A stretch of 64,000 nt of DNA from a gamma proteobacterium symbiont of Stewartia floridana (GCA_003676145.1 NAUB01000028.1:62001-126000), one strand, 5' to 3'. Positions 55,076 to 64,000 are shown, counted from the first letter of the stretch. The notes: a model not told the origin generated them from the letters alone. Program-made: numbers and translations.

Positions 55076-55861
55076 ATGTACCCGGCACTGTGGATCGCTA
55101 AAACCGGATTGGATGCTCAGCAGACCAACATGTCTGTGATATCCAACAATCTCTCCAATGTGAATACCACCGGCTTCAAGCGTGACCGGGCCGTGTTCAA
55201 CGATCTGATCTACCAGAACCTGCGTCAGGTGGGTGCCCAATCCTCGGAGAATACCGAGTTGCCATCGGGTCTGATGGTCGGTACCGGTGTGCGGGTCGTG
55301 GCGACTCAGAAAGAGCACAGCCAGGGCAATATCGTACAGACCGGTAACTCCCTCGATGTGGCGGTTCAGGGTAAAGGCTATTTCCAGGTGCTCCATCCGG
55401 ACGGCAACATCGTCTATACCCGTGACGGTACCTTCAGTCTCACCGCCGATGGCAATATCGTCACCCCCAACGGTTATGAACTGCAGCCGGCGATGACGGT
55501 ACCGAGCAACGCTACTAGTCTGACCGTTGGTTCCGACGGCGTGGTCTCTGCCCTGGTCTCCGGCAACAGCACACCAACCCAGATCGGTCAGATTGAACTG
55601 GGCTACTTCGTCAATCCCCAGGGCCTTGAGCCAATTGGCGACAACCTGTTCCGTGAGACCAATGCCAGTGGTGGGGTGAACACGGCGATCCCCGGCAATG
55701 ACAGTACCGGTACCTTGATTCAGGGGGCGTTGGAAAGCTCGAATGTGAATGTGGTTGAAGAGCTGGTGAATATGATCGAGACACAGCGGGCCTACGAGAT
55801 GAACTCGAAGGCGATCTCTACCACTGACGAGATGCTCTCCTACGTCAATCAGCAACTTTAA
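55076..55861 (+). CDS. flgG: Flagellar distal rod protein FlgG
   Basis: A 261-residue protein forming the distal rod. The N-terminus [38 protein letters not shown], the [20 protein letters not shown] core and the C-terminus [43 protein letters not shown] are highly conserved. GAGGAAGAG precedes the ATG. Confidence 0.97.
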   Translation: MYPALWIAKTGLDAQQTNMSVISNNLSNVNTTGFKRDRAVFNDLIYQNLRQVGAQSSENTELPSGLMVGTGVRVVATQKEHSQGNIVQTGNSLDVAVQGKGYFQVLHPDGNIVYTRDGTFSLTADGNIVTPNGYELQPAMTVPSNATSLTVGSDGVVSALVSGNSTPTQIGQIELGYFVNPQGLEPIGDNLFRETNASGGVNTAIPGNDSTGTLIQGALESSNVNVVEELVNMIETQRAYEMNSKAISTTDEMLSYVNQQL

Positions 55862-55876
55862 CGGGATAACGGGCTG

Positions 55877-56587
55877 ATGGGCAGACTACACAAAATAGCT
55901 TGGCTGGTTTTAATGATGCTGGTGATGGTCGGGTGCCAGAGCAGCAATCCTGTGCGTGATGCCGCCTATGCACCGATTCGTCCTGTATTGCCGCCACCGG
56001 CGCCTACCGGCAACGGCTCCATCTATCAGGCGGGTTACGAAAATGCCTGGTTTGAAGATCAGCGCGCCCGTCGGGTTGGCGACCTGCTGACCGTGCAGCT
56101 GGTTGAAAGCACCCAGGCGAACAAATCCGCCTCTACCTCAACCTCCAAAAGTTCAAACAACAGCCTGACCAGCCCGACCCTGTTCGGTCAGGCGATGCAG
56201 TTCAATGTGCCCGGATTTGTACCCATCGCCAACAACAAGGATGTCAATCTGGGCTTCGATCTGGCCTCCGAGAACGACTTCAGCGGTGACGGCAGTGCCT
56301 CCCAAAGCAACGCCCTGAGCGGCAGTATCACCGTCTCGGTGATCGAAGTGTTGCCCAACCGTAATCTCTATGTGCGCGGTGAGAAGCGCATCGGTATCAA
56401 CCAGGGCACCGAGTATGTACGGCTCTCCGGTATCGTCCGCCCGAGTGATATCTCGCCCACCAATACCGTCGCCTCGACCCGTATCGCCGATCCGACCATT
56501 ACCTATAAAGGTGAAGGTGCGTTGGCGGATGCCAACTCCATGGGCTGGCTCTCCCGGTTCTTCAACAGTGTGCTCTCTCCCTTCTGA
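55877..56587 (+). CDS. flgH: Flagellar L-ring protein FlgH
   Basis: A 236-residue outer-membrane lipoprotein that forms the L ring. The lipobox MVGC (near residue 22) supports lipidation. The family core [30 protein letters not shown] and the end [66 protein letters not shown] are complete. It starts 15 bp after flgG. Confidence 0.96.
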   Translation: MGRLHKIAWLVLMMLVMVGCQSSNPVRDAAYAPIRPVLPPPAPTGNGSIYQAGYENAWFEDQRARRVGDLLTVQLVESTQANKSASTSTSKSSNNSLTSPTLFGQAMQFNVPGFVPIANNKDVNLGFDLASENDFSGDGSASQSNALSGSITVSVIEVLPNRNLYVRGEKRIGINQGTEYVRLSGIVRPSDISPTNTVASTRIADPTITYKGEGALADANSMGWLSRFFNSVLSPF

Positions 56588-56597
56588 GGTATCTGAG

Positions 56598-57716
56598 ATG
56601 AAAGCTCTTGTGAAACGAATTCTCCTGGTTCTGGCCGTCGTGATGATGACCGCACAACCTCTGCTGGCAGAGCGCATCAAAGATCTGGCATCGATCCAGG
56701 GCGTGCGTAACAACCAGTTGATCGGTTACGGCCTGGTCGTAGGGCTGAATGGCACCGGTGACAAAGATACCGACTCCCCCTATACCATCAACAGCCTGAA
56801 GAATCTGCTCTCCCAGTTGGGTGTGCAGATCCCGGAAGGGGTCAACATCAAACCGAAGAATGTGGCGGCGGTCATCGTGCACGGCGATCTGCCTCCCTTC
56901 AGTAAGGTCGGCCAGAAACTCGATGTCACCGTCTCCTCTCTGGGTAATGCCAAGAGCCTGCGTGGCGGCACTCTGTTGATGACACCATTGAAAGGCGCGG
57001 ACGGCAACAACTATGCCCTGGCCCAGGGTAACCTGGTCGTTGGTGGACTGAGTGCGGAAGGTCAGGACGGTTCCAAGCTGACGGTGAATATTCCCAGTGC
57101 CGGCAGAATTCCCAACGGTGCGACGGTTGAACGGGAAGTCCCCAACAGTTTCAACAAAGCGCCAATGTTGACCCTGAATCTGAACGATGGCGACTTCACC
57201 ACCGCAATGCGGGTGGCGGAGTCGATCAACCTGACCATCGGTCCCGGTACCGCAAAGGCAGTGGATTCCACCTCCATCCGGGTCAATGCGCCACTCGATC
57301 CAGGCCAGAAGGTCACCTTCATCTCCATGCTCGAAGAGCTTGAAGTGAAGCCCGGTGTCGCCTCTGCCAAGGTGATCATCAACTCCAGGACCGGTACCGT
57401 GGTGATCAACAACCAGGTACGGGTCTATCCCGCTGCGGTATCCCACGGCAACCTGGTGGTCAGCATCAGTGAGGATCCGGCGGTTTCCCAGCCGGCGCCT
57501 TTCTCCCGCGGCGGTAACACCGAAGTGGTTCCCCAAAGCCAGATCACTGTGACCGAGGAGGGACAGAACCATATGTTTCTCTTCAATCCCGGTGCTTCAC
57601 TTGATGAGGTAGTGCGTGCCGTCAATCAGGTAGGTGCCGCTCCCAGTGATCTGGTGGCTATTCTTGAAGCGTTGAAAGAGGCCGGCGCGCTGCGTGCAGA
57701 GCTGCTGGTAATCTGA
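56598..57716 (+). CDS. flgI: Flagellar P-ring protein FlgI
   Basis: A 372-residue periplasmic protein forming the P ring, assembled with FlgA help. A signal peptide ([17 protein letters not shown]) precedes [33 protein letters not shown], the family start. ATG 56598 is preferred to an upstream in-frame extension that overlaps flgH. The stop shares a base with flgJ's ATG. Confidence 0.97.
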   Translation: MKALVKRILLVLAVVMMTAQPLLAERIKDLASIQGVRNNQLIGYGLVVGLNGTGDKDTDSPYTINSLKNLLSQLGVQIPEGVNIKPKNVAAVIVHGDLPPFSKVGQKLDVTVSSLGNAKSLRGGTLLMTPLKGADGNNYALAQGNLVVGGLSAEGQDGSKLTVNIPSAGRIPNGATVEREVPNSFNKAPMLTLNLNDGDFTTAMRVAESINLTIGPGTAKAVDSTSIRVNAPLDPGQKVTFISMLEELEVKPGVASAKVIINSRTGTVVINNQVRVYPAAVSHGNLVVSISEDPAVSQPAPFSRGGNTEVVPQSQITVTEEGQNHMFLFNPGASLDEVVRAVNQVGAAPSDLVAILEALKEAGALRAELLVI

Positions 57717-58645
57717 TGAACAACGTTTCACCTTCCCTCTATCATGACTTCTCCGGGCTGGCTGAGCTGAAACGCCAGGCCCGGGCGGATCAGGGGGCAA
57801 CCGCGGAAAAGGCGGCCCGTCAGTTTGAGTCGGTCTTCATTCAGATGATGGTCAAGCAGATGCGTCAGGCCAGCTTTGGCGGTGGTGTTTTCGACAGCAA
57901 GCAGAGCCGTTTTGCTCAGGATATGTATGACCAGCAGCTGGCGGTCCATCTGGCGGAGAAACAGGGCCTGGGTATGACACCCATGCTGCGTCGACAATTG
58001 GGTGGCGAGACTCAGGTTGCGACACGGGAGCTCTCCGGTCTCGACAACTACTGGAACAATCCGGCCACCCTGGCGCGTCGTTATGCCAACAGCAAGCCAC
58101 CGGCGAATGCACCTGAGCCGACACAACAGGCAACCGCGAAGATTGAATCGCCCGAGAGCTTTGTCTCGACCCTCTGGACATCGGCAGAGGCGGCTGCCAC
58201 CGAGTTGGGTCTGCCTACCGAGGCGCTGCTGGCCCAGGCGGCTCTGGAGACAGGCTGGGGCAGCCATATGATCTCCGCCGCCAATGGCAACAACAGTCAC
58301 AACCTGTTCGGCATCAAAGCGGACCAACGCTGGGATGGGGAGCGGGTTAGGAACGAGACTCTGGAGTATCAGGATGATGTGGCGGTACGCCGTCGCGAAT
58401 ACTTCCGCAGCTATGACTCCTTCGATTCGAGTTTCCAGGACTATGTGGCCTTCCTCAAACAGAATCCAAGATACAGCGAAGCCCTCAACAGCACCCAGGA
58501 TACGGCTGCCTATTTCCAGGCGCTGCAGGATGCGGGCTACGCCACCGATCCCAAATACGCGGAGAAGATCCTGCGGGTGATGGAGGGACCGGAAATGCAG
58601 GCTGCACTGGACCAGGTCAAGAGTTCAGCTGCTCAGCCGATATAG
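57716..58645 (+). CDS. flgJ: Flagellar rod cap and muramidase FlgJ
   Basis: A 309-residue bifunctional protein. The N-terminal rod-cap domain (residues about 15-100) has AARQFESVFIQMMVKQMRQASFGGG. The C-terminal glucosaminidase domain (about 145-300) has LLAQAALETGWGSHMI with the catalytic Glu, and NNSHNLFGIKAD. It digests peptidoglycan so the rod can pass. Its 3' end contains the sigma-28 promoter of flgK. Confidence 0.95.
   Translation: MNNVSPSLYHDFSGLAELKRQARADQGATAEKAARQFESVFIQMMVKQMRQASFGGGVFDSKQSRFAQDMYDQQLAVHLAEKQGLGMTPMLRRQLGGETQVATRELSGLDNYWNNPATLARRYANSKPPANAPEPTQQATAKIESPESFVSTLWTSAEAAATELGLPTEALLAQAALETGWGSHMISAANGNNSHNLFGIKADQRWDGERVRNETLEYQDDVAVRRREYFRSYDSFDSSFQDYVAFLKQNPRYSEALNSTQDTAAYFQALQDAGYATDPKYAEKILRVMEGPEMQAALDQVKSSAAQPI
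58617..58643 (+). promoter_or_regulatory. Sigma-28 promoter of flgKL inside flgJ
   Basis: TCAAGAGT at 58617-58624, 11 bases, and GCCGATAT at 58636-58643 give a close FliA match (GCCGATAA -10 with one change). The flgK start is 22 bp on. The promoter overlaps the flgJ stop region. Confidence 0.78.
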
Positions 58646-58665
58646 CGGAATAGGAGGCTAGTAAG

Positions 58666-60627
58666 GTGAGTTTACAGTCCATAGGTGTCTCCGGGTTGGT
58701 CGCCACTCGGCTGGCTCTGGATACCACCGGTCACAACATTGCCAATGTGAATACGGATGGCTATAGCCGTCAGCGGATCGATTTTGCCACCCGTCTGCCA
58801 AGCCAGAGTGCTGTCGGTTTTATCGGCAGTGGTGTCGATGCCTCCGAAGTGCGTCGTCAATACGACGATTTTATCGCCGGTCAGATGCGCGCCAGCTCCT
58901 CGGTGGCCTCTGAGCTGCAGGCCTATTTTGAAGGGGCCAAGCAGCTGGACGATCTGGTGGCCAACGCCGATGCCGGCTTGCAGCCGGTGATTCAGAATTT
59001 TTTCGATGCGCTGCAGGGTATGGCTGACGATCCAGCCTCGATCCCGGCGCGTCAGATGGTACTTACCGATGCGGCGGCACTGGCCGACCGGTTTCAGTAT
59101 TTCGATCAGCAGTTCGATAGCATGCGCAACCAGATCAATAACCAGATCGGTTACAACATAGGTCAGATCAACCGCATCGCCGAAGGCATTGCCGACATCA
59201 ATGCGGATATCAAGGTTGCCTACGGCAGTACCCCCAATGATCTGCTGGATAAGCGAGATCAGTTGATCAATGAATTGGCGGAGCTGATCGATATTCAGGT
59301 CCTGGAGCAGACCGACGGCGCCTACAATGTGTTCATCGGCAAGGGTCAGCCTCTGGTGATGGATACCGATGCATCGACCCTCGGCACCCAACCATCGACC
59401 ATGGATCCCAGTCATCTGGAGATCACCTTCGACTTCGCCTTCGGTACCCAGGTAGTCACCGACCAGATGAGTGGTGGTGAGATCGGCGGTATGCTCAGAT
59501 TCCGTGACGAGATCCTCGATCCAACCCAGAACCGTGTCGGCCTGGTCGCCCTGGGCATCGCGGAACAGATCAATGACCAGAACCAGCTGGGACTCGACCT
59601 GGAGGGGCTGACCGGTACCGCCATGTTCGGTATGGGAACGGTTGAGGTCTTTCCAAGACCCGGCAACGGCAGTTCCATTACCGCCACGATCAATGATGTG
59701 GCCAGCCTCACCGGAGACGGCTATGAGTTGAGTTATGACGGAGTCGATTTCACCCTGCGTAATATGAACAGTGGTGCAACCCAGGTGTTGGCCGCCGGAC
59801 TGAATACCGTGGACGGTGTGGATATCACCATCAACGCGGTTGGCGCGACTCCCGGAGATACCTTCATCATTCAGCCGACTCGAAATGCGGCACAGAACTT
59901 CAGTCTGTTGTTCGACGATGTGCAGCGTCTTGCGGCGGCCTCACCGCTTCGAGTGACACCGGCGGTGGATGCCAATGGCAATCCCCTGAATACCGGTAAT
60001 GCCAGTATCACCCAGCCCGCCAATACCAGTATGACCGGACTGCCTCTGGCCGGAGGCACCATCCAGCTTGTGTATGACGATCAGGGTGGCCCAACCAGCG
60101 GCTTCGAGGTCTACTATCCCGGTTCGGTTCCCGGTGTGGATCCGTTTGATGATTTCATTACCTACGACGATCTGAATACCGCAAGCGTGGCCGGTACTCA
60201 GGTGCCGGGTACCACATTCCCGTTATACGGCGATATCAGCTTCACCATCTCCGGCGTACCGGATGATGGGGATAGCTTCATCATCGGCAACAACACCAAC
60301 GGCACCAGCGACAATCGCAATGCGCTGGGCCTGGTGAGTGTGCAGAACCAGAATGTACTGCTGGGCGGCACCTCGACCATTGATGAGAGTTATGTCTCGA
60401 TGGTTTCCGATGTGGGCTCAAGGACTCGCCACGCGGAACTCAATCTCTCTGCCCAGGAGAGCCTGTTGACCCGTACCAGAGAGGCCATGGCCGAGGTCTC
60501 CGGCGTCAATCTGGATGAGGAGGCTGGCAGGTTGATCCAGTTTCAACAGGCCTACCAGGCATCGGCACAGGTGATTTCCGTGGCCAGTACCCTATTTGAC
60601 ACACTGCTGGGTGCAGTTAGGAGATAA
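58666..60627 (+). CDS. flgK: Flagellar hook-associated protein FlgK
   Basis: A 653-residue hook-filament junction protein. It has GTG start 58666 after GTAAG; a GGAGG lies a little upstream. The N-terminal domain reads SIGVSGLVATRLALDTTGHNIANVNTDGYSRQRIDF, and the C-terminal ends GVNLDEEAGRLIQFQQAYQASAQVISVASTLFDTLLGAVRR. The middle is variable and longer than in E. coli FlgK (547). It is likely exported with FlgN help. Confidence 0.95.
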   Translation: MSLQSIGVSGLVATRLALDTTGHNIANVNTDGYSRQRIDFATRLPSQSAVGFIGSGVDASEVRRQYDDFIAGQMRASSSVASELQAYFEGAKQLDDLVANADAGLQPVIQNFFDALQGMADDPASIPARQMVLTDAAALADRFQYFDQQFDSMRNQINNQIGYNIGQINRIAEGIADINADIKVAYGSTPNDLLDKRDQLINELAELIDIQVLEQTDGAYNVFIGKGQPLVMDTDASTLGTQPSTMDPSHLEITFDFAFGTQVVTDQMSGGEIGGMLRFRDEILDPTQNRVGLVALGIAEQINDQNQLGLDLEGLTGTAMFGMGTVEVFPRPGNGSSITATINDVASLTGDGYELSYDGVDFTLRNMNSGATQVLAAGLNTVDGVDITINAVGATPGDTFIIQPTRNAAQNFSLLFDDVQRLAAASPLRVTPAVDANGNPLNTGNASITQPANTSMTGLPLAGGTIQLVYDDQGGPTSGFEVYYPGSVPGVDPFDDFITYDDLNTASVAGTQVPGTTFPLYGDISFTISGVPDDGDSFIIGNNTNGTSDNRNALGLVSVQNQNVLLGGTSTIDESYVSMVSDVGSRTRHAELNLSAQESLLTRTREAMAEVSGVNLDEEAGRLIQFQQAYQASAQVISVASTLFDTLLGAVRR

Positions 60628-60630
60628 TCT

Positions 60631-61536
60631 ATGGAACGCGTTTCAACTTCCACTCTGTTTAGCCGCGGCATAGACAGCATGCTGGAACGCCAGTCCGCTC
60701 TGAGTCGTGCGCAACTGCAGATCTCCAGCGGTAAACGCATATTGACCCCGAGAGATGATCCGCCGGGAGCTGCACAGGCACTCAATCTGAAGACTTCGAT
60801 CACCCAGGTGGAGCAGTATCAGGCCAATGCGGACCGGGCCCGGGCACGGCTGGATCTGCAGGAAGCCAGTCTCGCGGCTGTGGAAGATATCATGCCCAGA
60901 GTGTTGGAGCTCACCCTGCAGGGACAGAGCGATACCTACTCGGCGGAACAGCGAATTGCCATTGCCCAGGAGTTGCGACAACTGAACGACGAGCTGATGG
61001 CGCTGGCCAACACCCAGGACAGTGACGGCGAGTATATTTTTGCCGGTTACAGTGCGGAGTCGATTCCCTTCAGCAACCCGGCCGACGGGGTGTTCGTCTA
61101 TTCCGGGGATATGGGGGTCAGAACCATCCAGATCTCCGCCACCCGGCAGGTTCAGGACCGGGAGAACGGCTATGACGTGTTCATGAATCTGACCACCAGC
61201 ACCGGCGCACAGCGAAACCTCTTCGAGACGGTACACGGAATCATTGCAGGACTTGAGGCCGACGCGCCCAATGCGGTATTCATCGATGATATACATGCCG
61301 CTCACGAACAGATCGGCGCGGTGCGTGCCCGGGGTGGGGCGAGGCTCAACACCATCGAGGATCAGGGCCGGGTGAATGAGGATTTCATCTTCACCATGCA
61401 GAGCTCCCTCTCGGACATCGAGGATATCGATCTGGCTGAGGCAGTGAGTCGATTTGAGCAGGAGATGCTGGCGCTTCAGGCCGCTCAGCAATCCTTCAAC
61501 ATGGTGCAGAGTCTCTCCCTGTTCAACTATCTCTGA
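60631..61536 (+). CDS. flgL: Flagellar hook-associated protein FlgL
   Basis: A 301-residue junction protein similar to flagellin ends. MERVSTSTLFSRGIDSMLERQSALSRAQLQISSGKRILTPRDDPPGAAQALNLKTSITQVEQYQANADRARARLDLQEASLAAVEDIM is typical, as is the C-terminus LAEAVSRFEQEMLALQAAQQSFNMVQSLSLFNYL. It starts 3 bp after flgK in the sigma-28 unit. Confidence 0.95.
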   Translation: MERVSTSTLFSRGIDSMLERQSALSRAQLQISSGKRILTPRDDPPGAAQALNLKTSITQVEQYQANADRARARLDLQEASLAAVEDIMPRVLELTLQGQSDTYSAEQRIAIAQELRQLNDELMALANTQDSDGEYIFAGYSAESIPFSNPADGVFVYSGDMGVRTIQISATRQVQDRENGYDVFMNLTTSTGAQRNLFETVHGIIAGLEADAPNAVFIDDIHAAHEQIGAVRARGGARLNTIEDQGRVNEDFIFTMQSSLSDIEDIDLAEAVSRFEQEMLALQAAQQSFNMVQSLSLFNYL

Positions 61537-61600
61537 TATCCAATCACTTTCAGCTGGATGATATTGATTGGTATCAAGCGCAACAGGGCATTTTAAGCTT

Positions 61601-62224
61601 TCAATGCTCGCCGCTGGTCTGGCCCGGTAGCAGGCTGGAAATCGCAAACTCTGCAGCCGTCATCAGTTCATCCTTGCCACGACCCTGTCTGGCCAACACG
61701 GAAATCCCATATAAGACAGACATCAGATAGTCTGCCATGACATTGGGTTCAGCCGTGTCTGGAAGTCGTCCCCGGCTCTGTTCCTGCTCGAACAGGCTGG
61801 TGAGTACCTGCCTGGTATCAAGTCCCATGCTCTGCAGCGCCTGGGTTACCTCCTCGGGCACGCCAGTACCTCCTGCTTCGCAACTGCTTTTGACGAACAG
61901 GCAGCCTTTGGGGGAAGTCTTGTCACTGACCAGTTCGATGATGTTACTCATGTAGCGGCGTATGCGTTCAGCCAGCGGCTGTTCGTCGGGTCTGCTCAGC
62001 TGTTCCAACAGTGGCGCTGCATAGCAGGCCATATAACGCTCCAGGGCCGACTGAAAGAGCTTCTCCTTGTTGCCAAAGGCTGCGTAGAGGCTGGGCTTGT
62101 TGATTCCCAGCTGTTGCGTCAGGTCGCTGACCGAGGTGCCGGAATAGCCGTTCTCCCAGAACAGGCGCATGGCCTTGTCCAGTGCCTCTGACTTATCGAA
62201 TGATCTTTTCCGCCCAACACTCAT
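61601..62224 (-). CDS. TetR family transcriptional repressor
   Basis: About 207 residues starting at ATG 62224, with AAAGAG upstream. An upstream TTG at 62248 is also in frame. The N-terminal helix-turn-helix GYSGTSVSDLTQQLGINKPSLYAAFGNKEKLFQSALERY is standard TetR, and the C-terminal ligand-binding part contains CLFVKSSCEAGGTGVPEEV. It is divergent from an SDR gene, with two palindromic operators between them. It most likely represses both genes until a small reactive compound appears. Confidence 0.9.
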   Translation of the reverse strand: MSVGRKRSFDKSEALDKAMRLFWENGYSGTSVSDLTQQLGINKPSLYAAFGNKEKLFQSALERYMACYAAPLLEQLSRPDEQPLAERIRRYMSNIIELVSDKTSPKGCLFVKSSCEAGGTGVPEEVTQALQSMGLDTRQVLTSLFEQEQSRGRLPDTAEPNVMADYLMSVLYGISVLARQGRGKDELMTAAEFAISSLLPGQTSGEH

Positions 62225-62257
62225 TGCATGCTCTTTGCTGTTTAACAAATCGGTTAC

Positions 62258-62286
62258 TTGACATTATGTACCGATCGGTATAGTTT
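62258..62286 (+). promoter_or_regulatory. Sigma-70 promoter with operator in its spacer
   Basis: TTGACA (62258-62263) and TAGTTT (62281-62286) lie 17 bases apart. The palindrome TACCGATCGGTA (62269-62280) fills most of the spacer, so a bound repressor would directly block RNA polymerase. It would drive the SDR gene, whose start is 56 bp on. Confidence 0.7.
62269..62280. promoter_or_regulatory. TetR operator 1
   Basis: TACCGATCGGTA, a perfect 12-bp palindrome, identical to the second site at 62297-62308. The type resembles known TetR-family operators. Confidence 0.75.
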
Positions 62287-62296
62287 TTCAATTATG

Positions 62297-62308
62297 TACC
62301 GATCGGTA
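62297..62308. promoter_or_regulatory. TetR operator 2
   Basis: A second exact copy of TACCGATCGGTA, 28 bp from the first (about 2.7 helical turns). It lies downstream of the putative -10 and 33 bp before the SDR start. Confidence 0.75.
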
Positions 62309-62341
62309 CAAAATAACCCTACTATTTTGAGGTGTCTAATC

Positions 62342-63082
62342 ATGAATTCAGTAAAAGACCGGGTTGTACTGGTGACCGGAGCCAACCGGGGTATCGGCAG
62401 GAGTATTGTGGAGCAGTTTTTCAAAGCCGGTGCGTCAAAGATCTATGCCGCAGCGCGTAAAGCGGAATCTCTCACACCGCTGTCAGAAATCTACGGCGAT
62501 CAGGTGGTACCCCTGCAGATCGATCTGCATCAGCCGGAGACCATTCTCGAGGCGGCCAAAAGAGCGGGTGATGTGGAGATTGTGGTCAACAATGCGGGTA
62601 TGTTGAACATTGCCAATCCCCTGGCGAGTAATGCGGTGGTGGCGATGCAGGATGAGATGGAGGTGAACGTCTATGGTCTGATGCGTATGGCTCAGGCCTT
62701 CGCGCCGATCCTCAAGGCAAACGGGGGTGGTGTGCTGGTGCAGCTCAATTCAGTGGCGTCGATCAAGAGTTTTGCCGACTTTGCCACCTATTCGGCTTCC
62801 AAGGCGGCGGCCTACTCGATCACTCAGGGATTGCGTGATCTGTTGAAAGAGCAGGGTACCCAGGTCGTCAGCGTACATCCCGGGCCGATTGCTACCGATA
62901 TGGCCAACAATGCCGGTCTGAGTGAGCTGGCCGAACCGGCTGAGCTGGTGCCTCAGAGCATCATTGCGGCCATCGAGTCGGGTGAGTTTCATGCCTTCCC
63001 GGACAGCATGGCGAAACAGATTGGCACTGTCTATCAGGATTTCGCCAAGAGTGTCGTTGAAGCGGACCTGATGGCCGGGTGA
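62342..63082 (+). CDS. Short-chain dehydrogenase/reductase
   Basis: A 246-residue classical [18 protein letters not shown] is the NAD(P)-binding loop, NNAGMLN the NNAG motif, and [21 protein letters not shown] has Ser and the catalytic YxxxK. ATG 62342 has GAGGTG before it; the longer open frame to 62258 includes the operators and is rejected. The substrate is unknown; the TetR context suggests an inducible stress or detoxification enzyme. Confidence 0.9.
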   Translation: MNSVKDRVVLVTGANRGIGRSIVEQFFKAGASKIYAAARKAESLTPLSEIYGDQVVPLQIDLHQPETILEAAKRAGDVEIVVNNAGMLNIANPLASNAVVAMQDEMEVNVYGLMRMAQAFAPILKANGGGVLVQLNSVASIKSFADFATYSASKAAAYSITQGLRDLLKEQGTQVVSVHPGPIATDMANNAGLSELAEPAELVPQSIIAAIESGEFHAFPDSMAKQIGTVYQDFAKSVVEADLMAG

Positions 63083-63123
63083 GCTCTTATATTTGATTAT
63101 AAAGCGGAGTTATATTGCCCAAG

Positions 63124-63144
63124 AGCCGGCAGTTATTGCCGGCT
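63124..63144 (+). terminator. Hairpin after the SDR gene
   Basis: AGCCGGCA (63124-63131) pairs perfectly with TGCCGGCT (63137-63144) around a 5-base loop, 42 bp after the SDR stop. No T run follows, so intrinsic termination is unsure. Confidence 0.45.
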
Positions 63145-63282
63145 AAGCGGCAGGAAATTAAAGTACAAGATGATTGTGGGGCTGCTCAGGAGAGACTAAG
63201 CTGGGTTTAAAGTCGAATAAAAACAACTGGTTATCTAAATAAAATTTTATTAGAGATCGAATTCTCAAAAGTCAGTTCAGGT

Positions 63283-63309
63283 TAAAGTTCTCCGCCTTGA
63301 GGCCGTTAC
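63283..63309 (+). promoter_or_regulatory. Sigma-28 promoter of the flagellin gene
   Basis: TAAAGTTC (63283-63290), 11 bases, GCCGTTAC (63302-63309). It matches FliA at 7 of 8 and 6 of 8 positions with exact spacing. It lies 117 bp before the flagellin start. Confidence 0.85.
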
Positions 63310-63312
63310 AAA

Positions 63313-63356
63313 TAGCGGAGGCGGTAAATACCAACAATTGAATGGTATATCCGCTA
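63313..63356 (+). other. Stem-loop at the 5' end of flagellin mRNA
   Basis: TAGCGG (63313-63318) pairs with CCGCTA (63351-63356), and inside it ATACCA (63328-63333) pairs with TGGTAT (63343-63348). The likely transcription start falls near 63316, so the stem would sit at the very 5' end of the mRNA and may stabilise it. The pairing is seen; the role is inferred. Confidence 0.5.
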
Positions 63357-63425
63357 AATGCAAATCGCCGGTGATCGAGCGCTTAACCATAGATGCCATC
63401 ATCGGTATAGATAGAGGAATTAGTC

Positions 63426-64000
63426 ATGGCAATCACAGTCAACACTAACGTATTCTCCCTTGCCGCACAGAAAAACCTGAATCGTACACAATCCGATCTT
63501 CAATCTTCAGTTCAACGCCTCTCTTCCGGTCTTCGCATCAACATGGCGAAAGACGACGCAGCCGGTCTGGCTATCGCCCAGTTGCAGACTGCACAGGCAC
63601 GCGGACTGACCGTCGCCCAGCGTAACATCGCGGACGGCACATCCTTCCTCTCAGTTGCCGATGCAACCCTGCAGTCTGTCAGTGACATGATGCAGCGCCA
63701 ACGTGAGCTCTCCGTACAGCACGGTAGTGGTCTCTACACTTCTGCCCAGCAGGCTCTGATGTCGGTTGAGTTTGATGCGCTTACTGCAGAAATCACCGCT
63801 TCACTGGGTCGTGCAACCTTTAATGGCACCGCCGTATTCGGTGGTGGTGGTACCATCGTGGTGGGTGCGAATACATCTGAAACCATCGATATTTCAGTTG
63901 CCGCACTGGCCGCCCGTACTGCTGCGATCTCCAATACCGCTACGGCTGACGCCGACCTCAACGCGGTTTCAACAGCACTTGCCAACGTTGGTGCGCTGCA
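63426..64000 (+). CDS. fliC: Flagellin, N-terminal part
   Basis: The first 191 codons of a flagellin; the gene runs off the window. AITVNTNVFSLAAQKNLNRTQSDLQSSVQRLSSGLRINMAKDDAAGLAIAQLQTAQARGLTVAQRNIADGTSFL is the conserved D0/D1 helical end, followed by DATLQSVSDMMQRQRELSVQ. An AGAGGA ribosome site precedes ATG 63426. It is transcribed from the sigma-28 promoter. It lies next to flgL, as in Pseudomonas, but the TetR/SDR pair separates them. Confidence 0.93.
   Translation, partial: MAITVNTNVFSLAAQKNLNRTQSDLQSSVQRLSSGLRINMAKDDAAGLAIAQLQTAQARGLTVAQRNIADGTSFLSVADATLQSVSDMMQRQRELSVQHGSGLYTSAQQALMSVEFDALTAEITASLGRATFNGTAVFGGGGTIVVGANTSETIDISVAALAARTAAISNTATADADLNAVSTALANVGAL

Larger units (their letters stand above)
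63083..63425 (+). other. Intergenic region before the flagellin gene
   Basis: A 343-bp gap. It contains a hairpin at 63124-63144 (AGCCGGCA/TGCCGGCT, 8 bp, no T run), the sigma-28 promoter at 63283-63309 and a leader stem-loop at 63313-63356. No gene was seen. Confidence 0.65.

Noticed and set aside
61535-61575. An imperfect inverted repeat after flgL as terminator
   Set aside because: The arms need a bulge, the loop is long and no T run follows.
1-64000. CRISPR arrays, prophage, transposases, integrases, rRNA
   Set aside because: None of their marks (regular direct repeats with spacers, DDE or tyrosine recombinase motifs, rRNA sequence) was found on either strand by reading; short or degraded remnants cannot be excluded.

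Overview
The window reads as chromosome of a free-swimming (flagellated) gammaproteobacterium of moderate GC. Family content such as FlgN/FlgM/FlgA, CheV, FlgBCDE-FlgFGHIJKL, RF3, class I fumarase, PEP-CTERM and DUF2956 proteins fits an environmental lineage, perhaps Chromatiales or sulfur-oxidizer relatives. That placement is inference from gene style only. No phage, transposase, CRISPR array or rRNA was seen. One tRNA-Arg(CCT) is present.

Layout: 1-3.8 kb holds the tail of a dienelactone hydrolase, a DUF4382 lipoprotein, a NodB deacetylase and a DUF302 protein. 4.0-11.9 kb is a tightly overlapped operon (zinc-ribbon membrane protein, RDD, SpoIIM-like, DUF4129, DUF4350, MoxR, DUF58). 12.3-16.2 kb carries pssA, leuA, a family-4 uracil-DNA glycosylase and rimI. 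17.5-21.3 kb holds a divergent rpfF/rpfC pair, the synthase and sensor of a diffusible signal factor (DSF) quorum system, without rpfG. 21.4-32.5 kb is housekeeping and central metabolism: prfC, glgC, fumarase-acuI and sucAB. 33-37.5 kb has small lysine-rich proteins, a degenerate nuclease, the tRNA, a three-gene arsenosugar cluster and an IPTL-like sorted protein.

From 37.6 kb to the end is the flagellar region: flgNMA on the minus strand, then cheVR, flgBCDE, a 10-kb block of ten unrelated genes, then flgFGHIJKL, a TetR/SDR pair and the 5' part of a flagellin gene. The flagellar genes carry recognisable promoters. Sigma-54 sites (GG-N10-GC) lie before flgA, flgB and flgF. Sigma-28 sites (TAAAG-like, 11-bp spacer, GCCG-like) lie before cheV, flgK (inside flgJ) and flagellin. 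The 10-kb block sits exactly between the flgBCDE and flgFGHIJKL transcription units.

Two families of dispersed non-coding repeats occur. One is a set of inverted-repeat elements built from 10-bp GCGTTNATTN units, placed just after prfC, glgC and the deacetylase-like gene. The other is a palindromic element with 24-bp perfect arms between sucB and fumA, with half copies elsewhere. The least explained parts are these repeats, the split flagellar cluster, the rpfF/rpfC pair without its usual response regulator, and a perfect Shine-Dalgarno in front of a two-codon reading frame near 50.2 kb.
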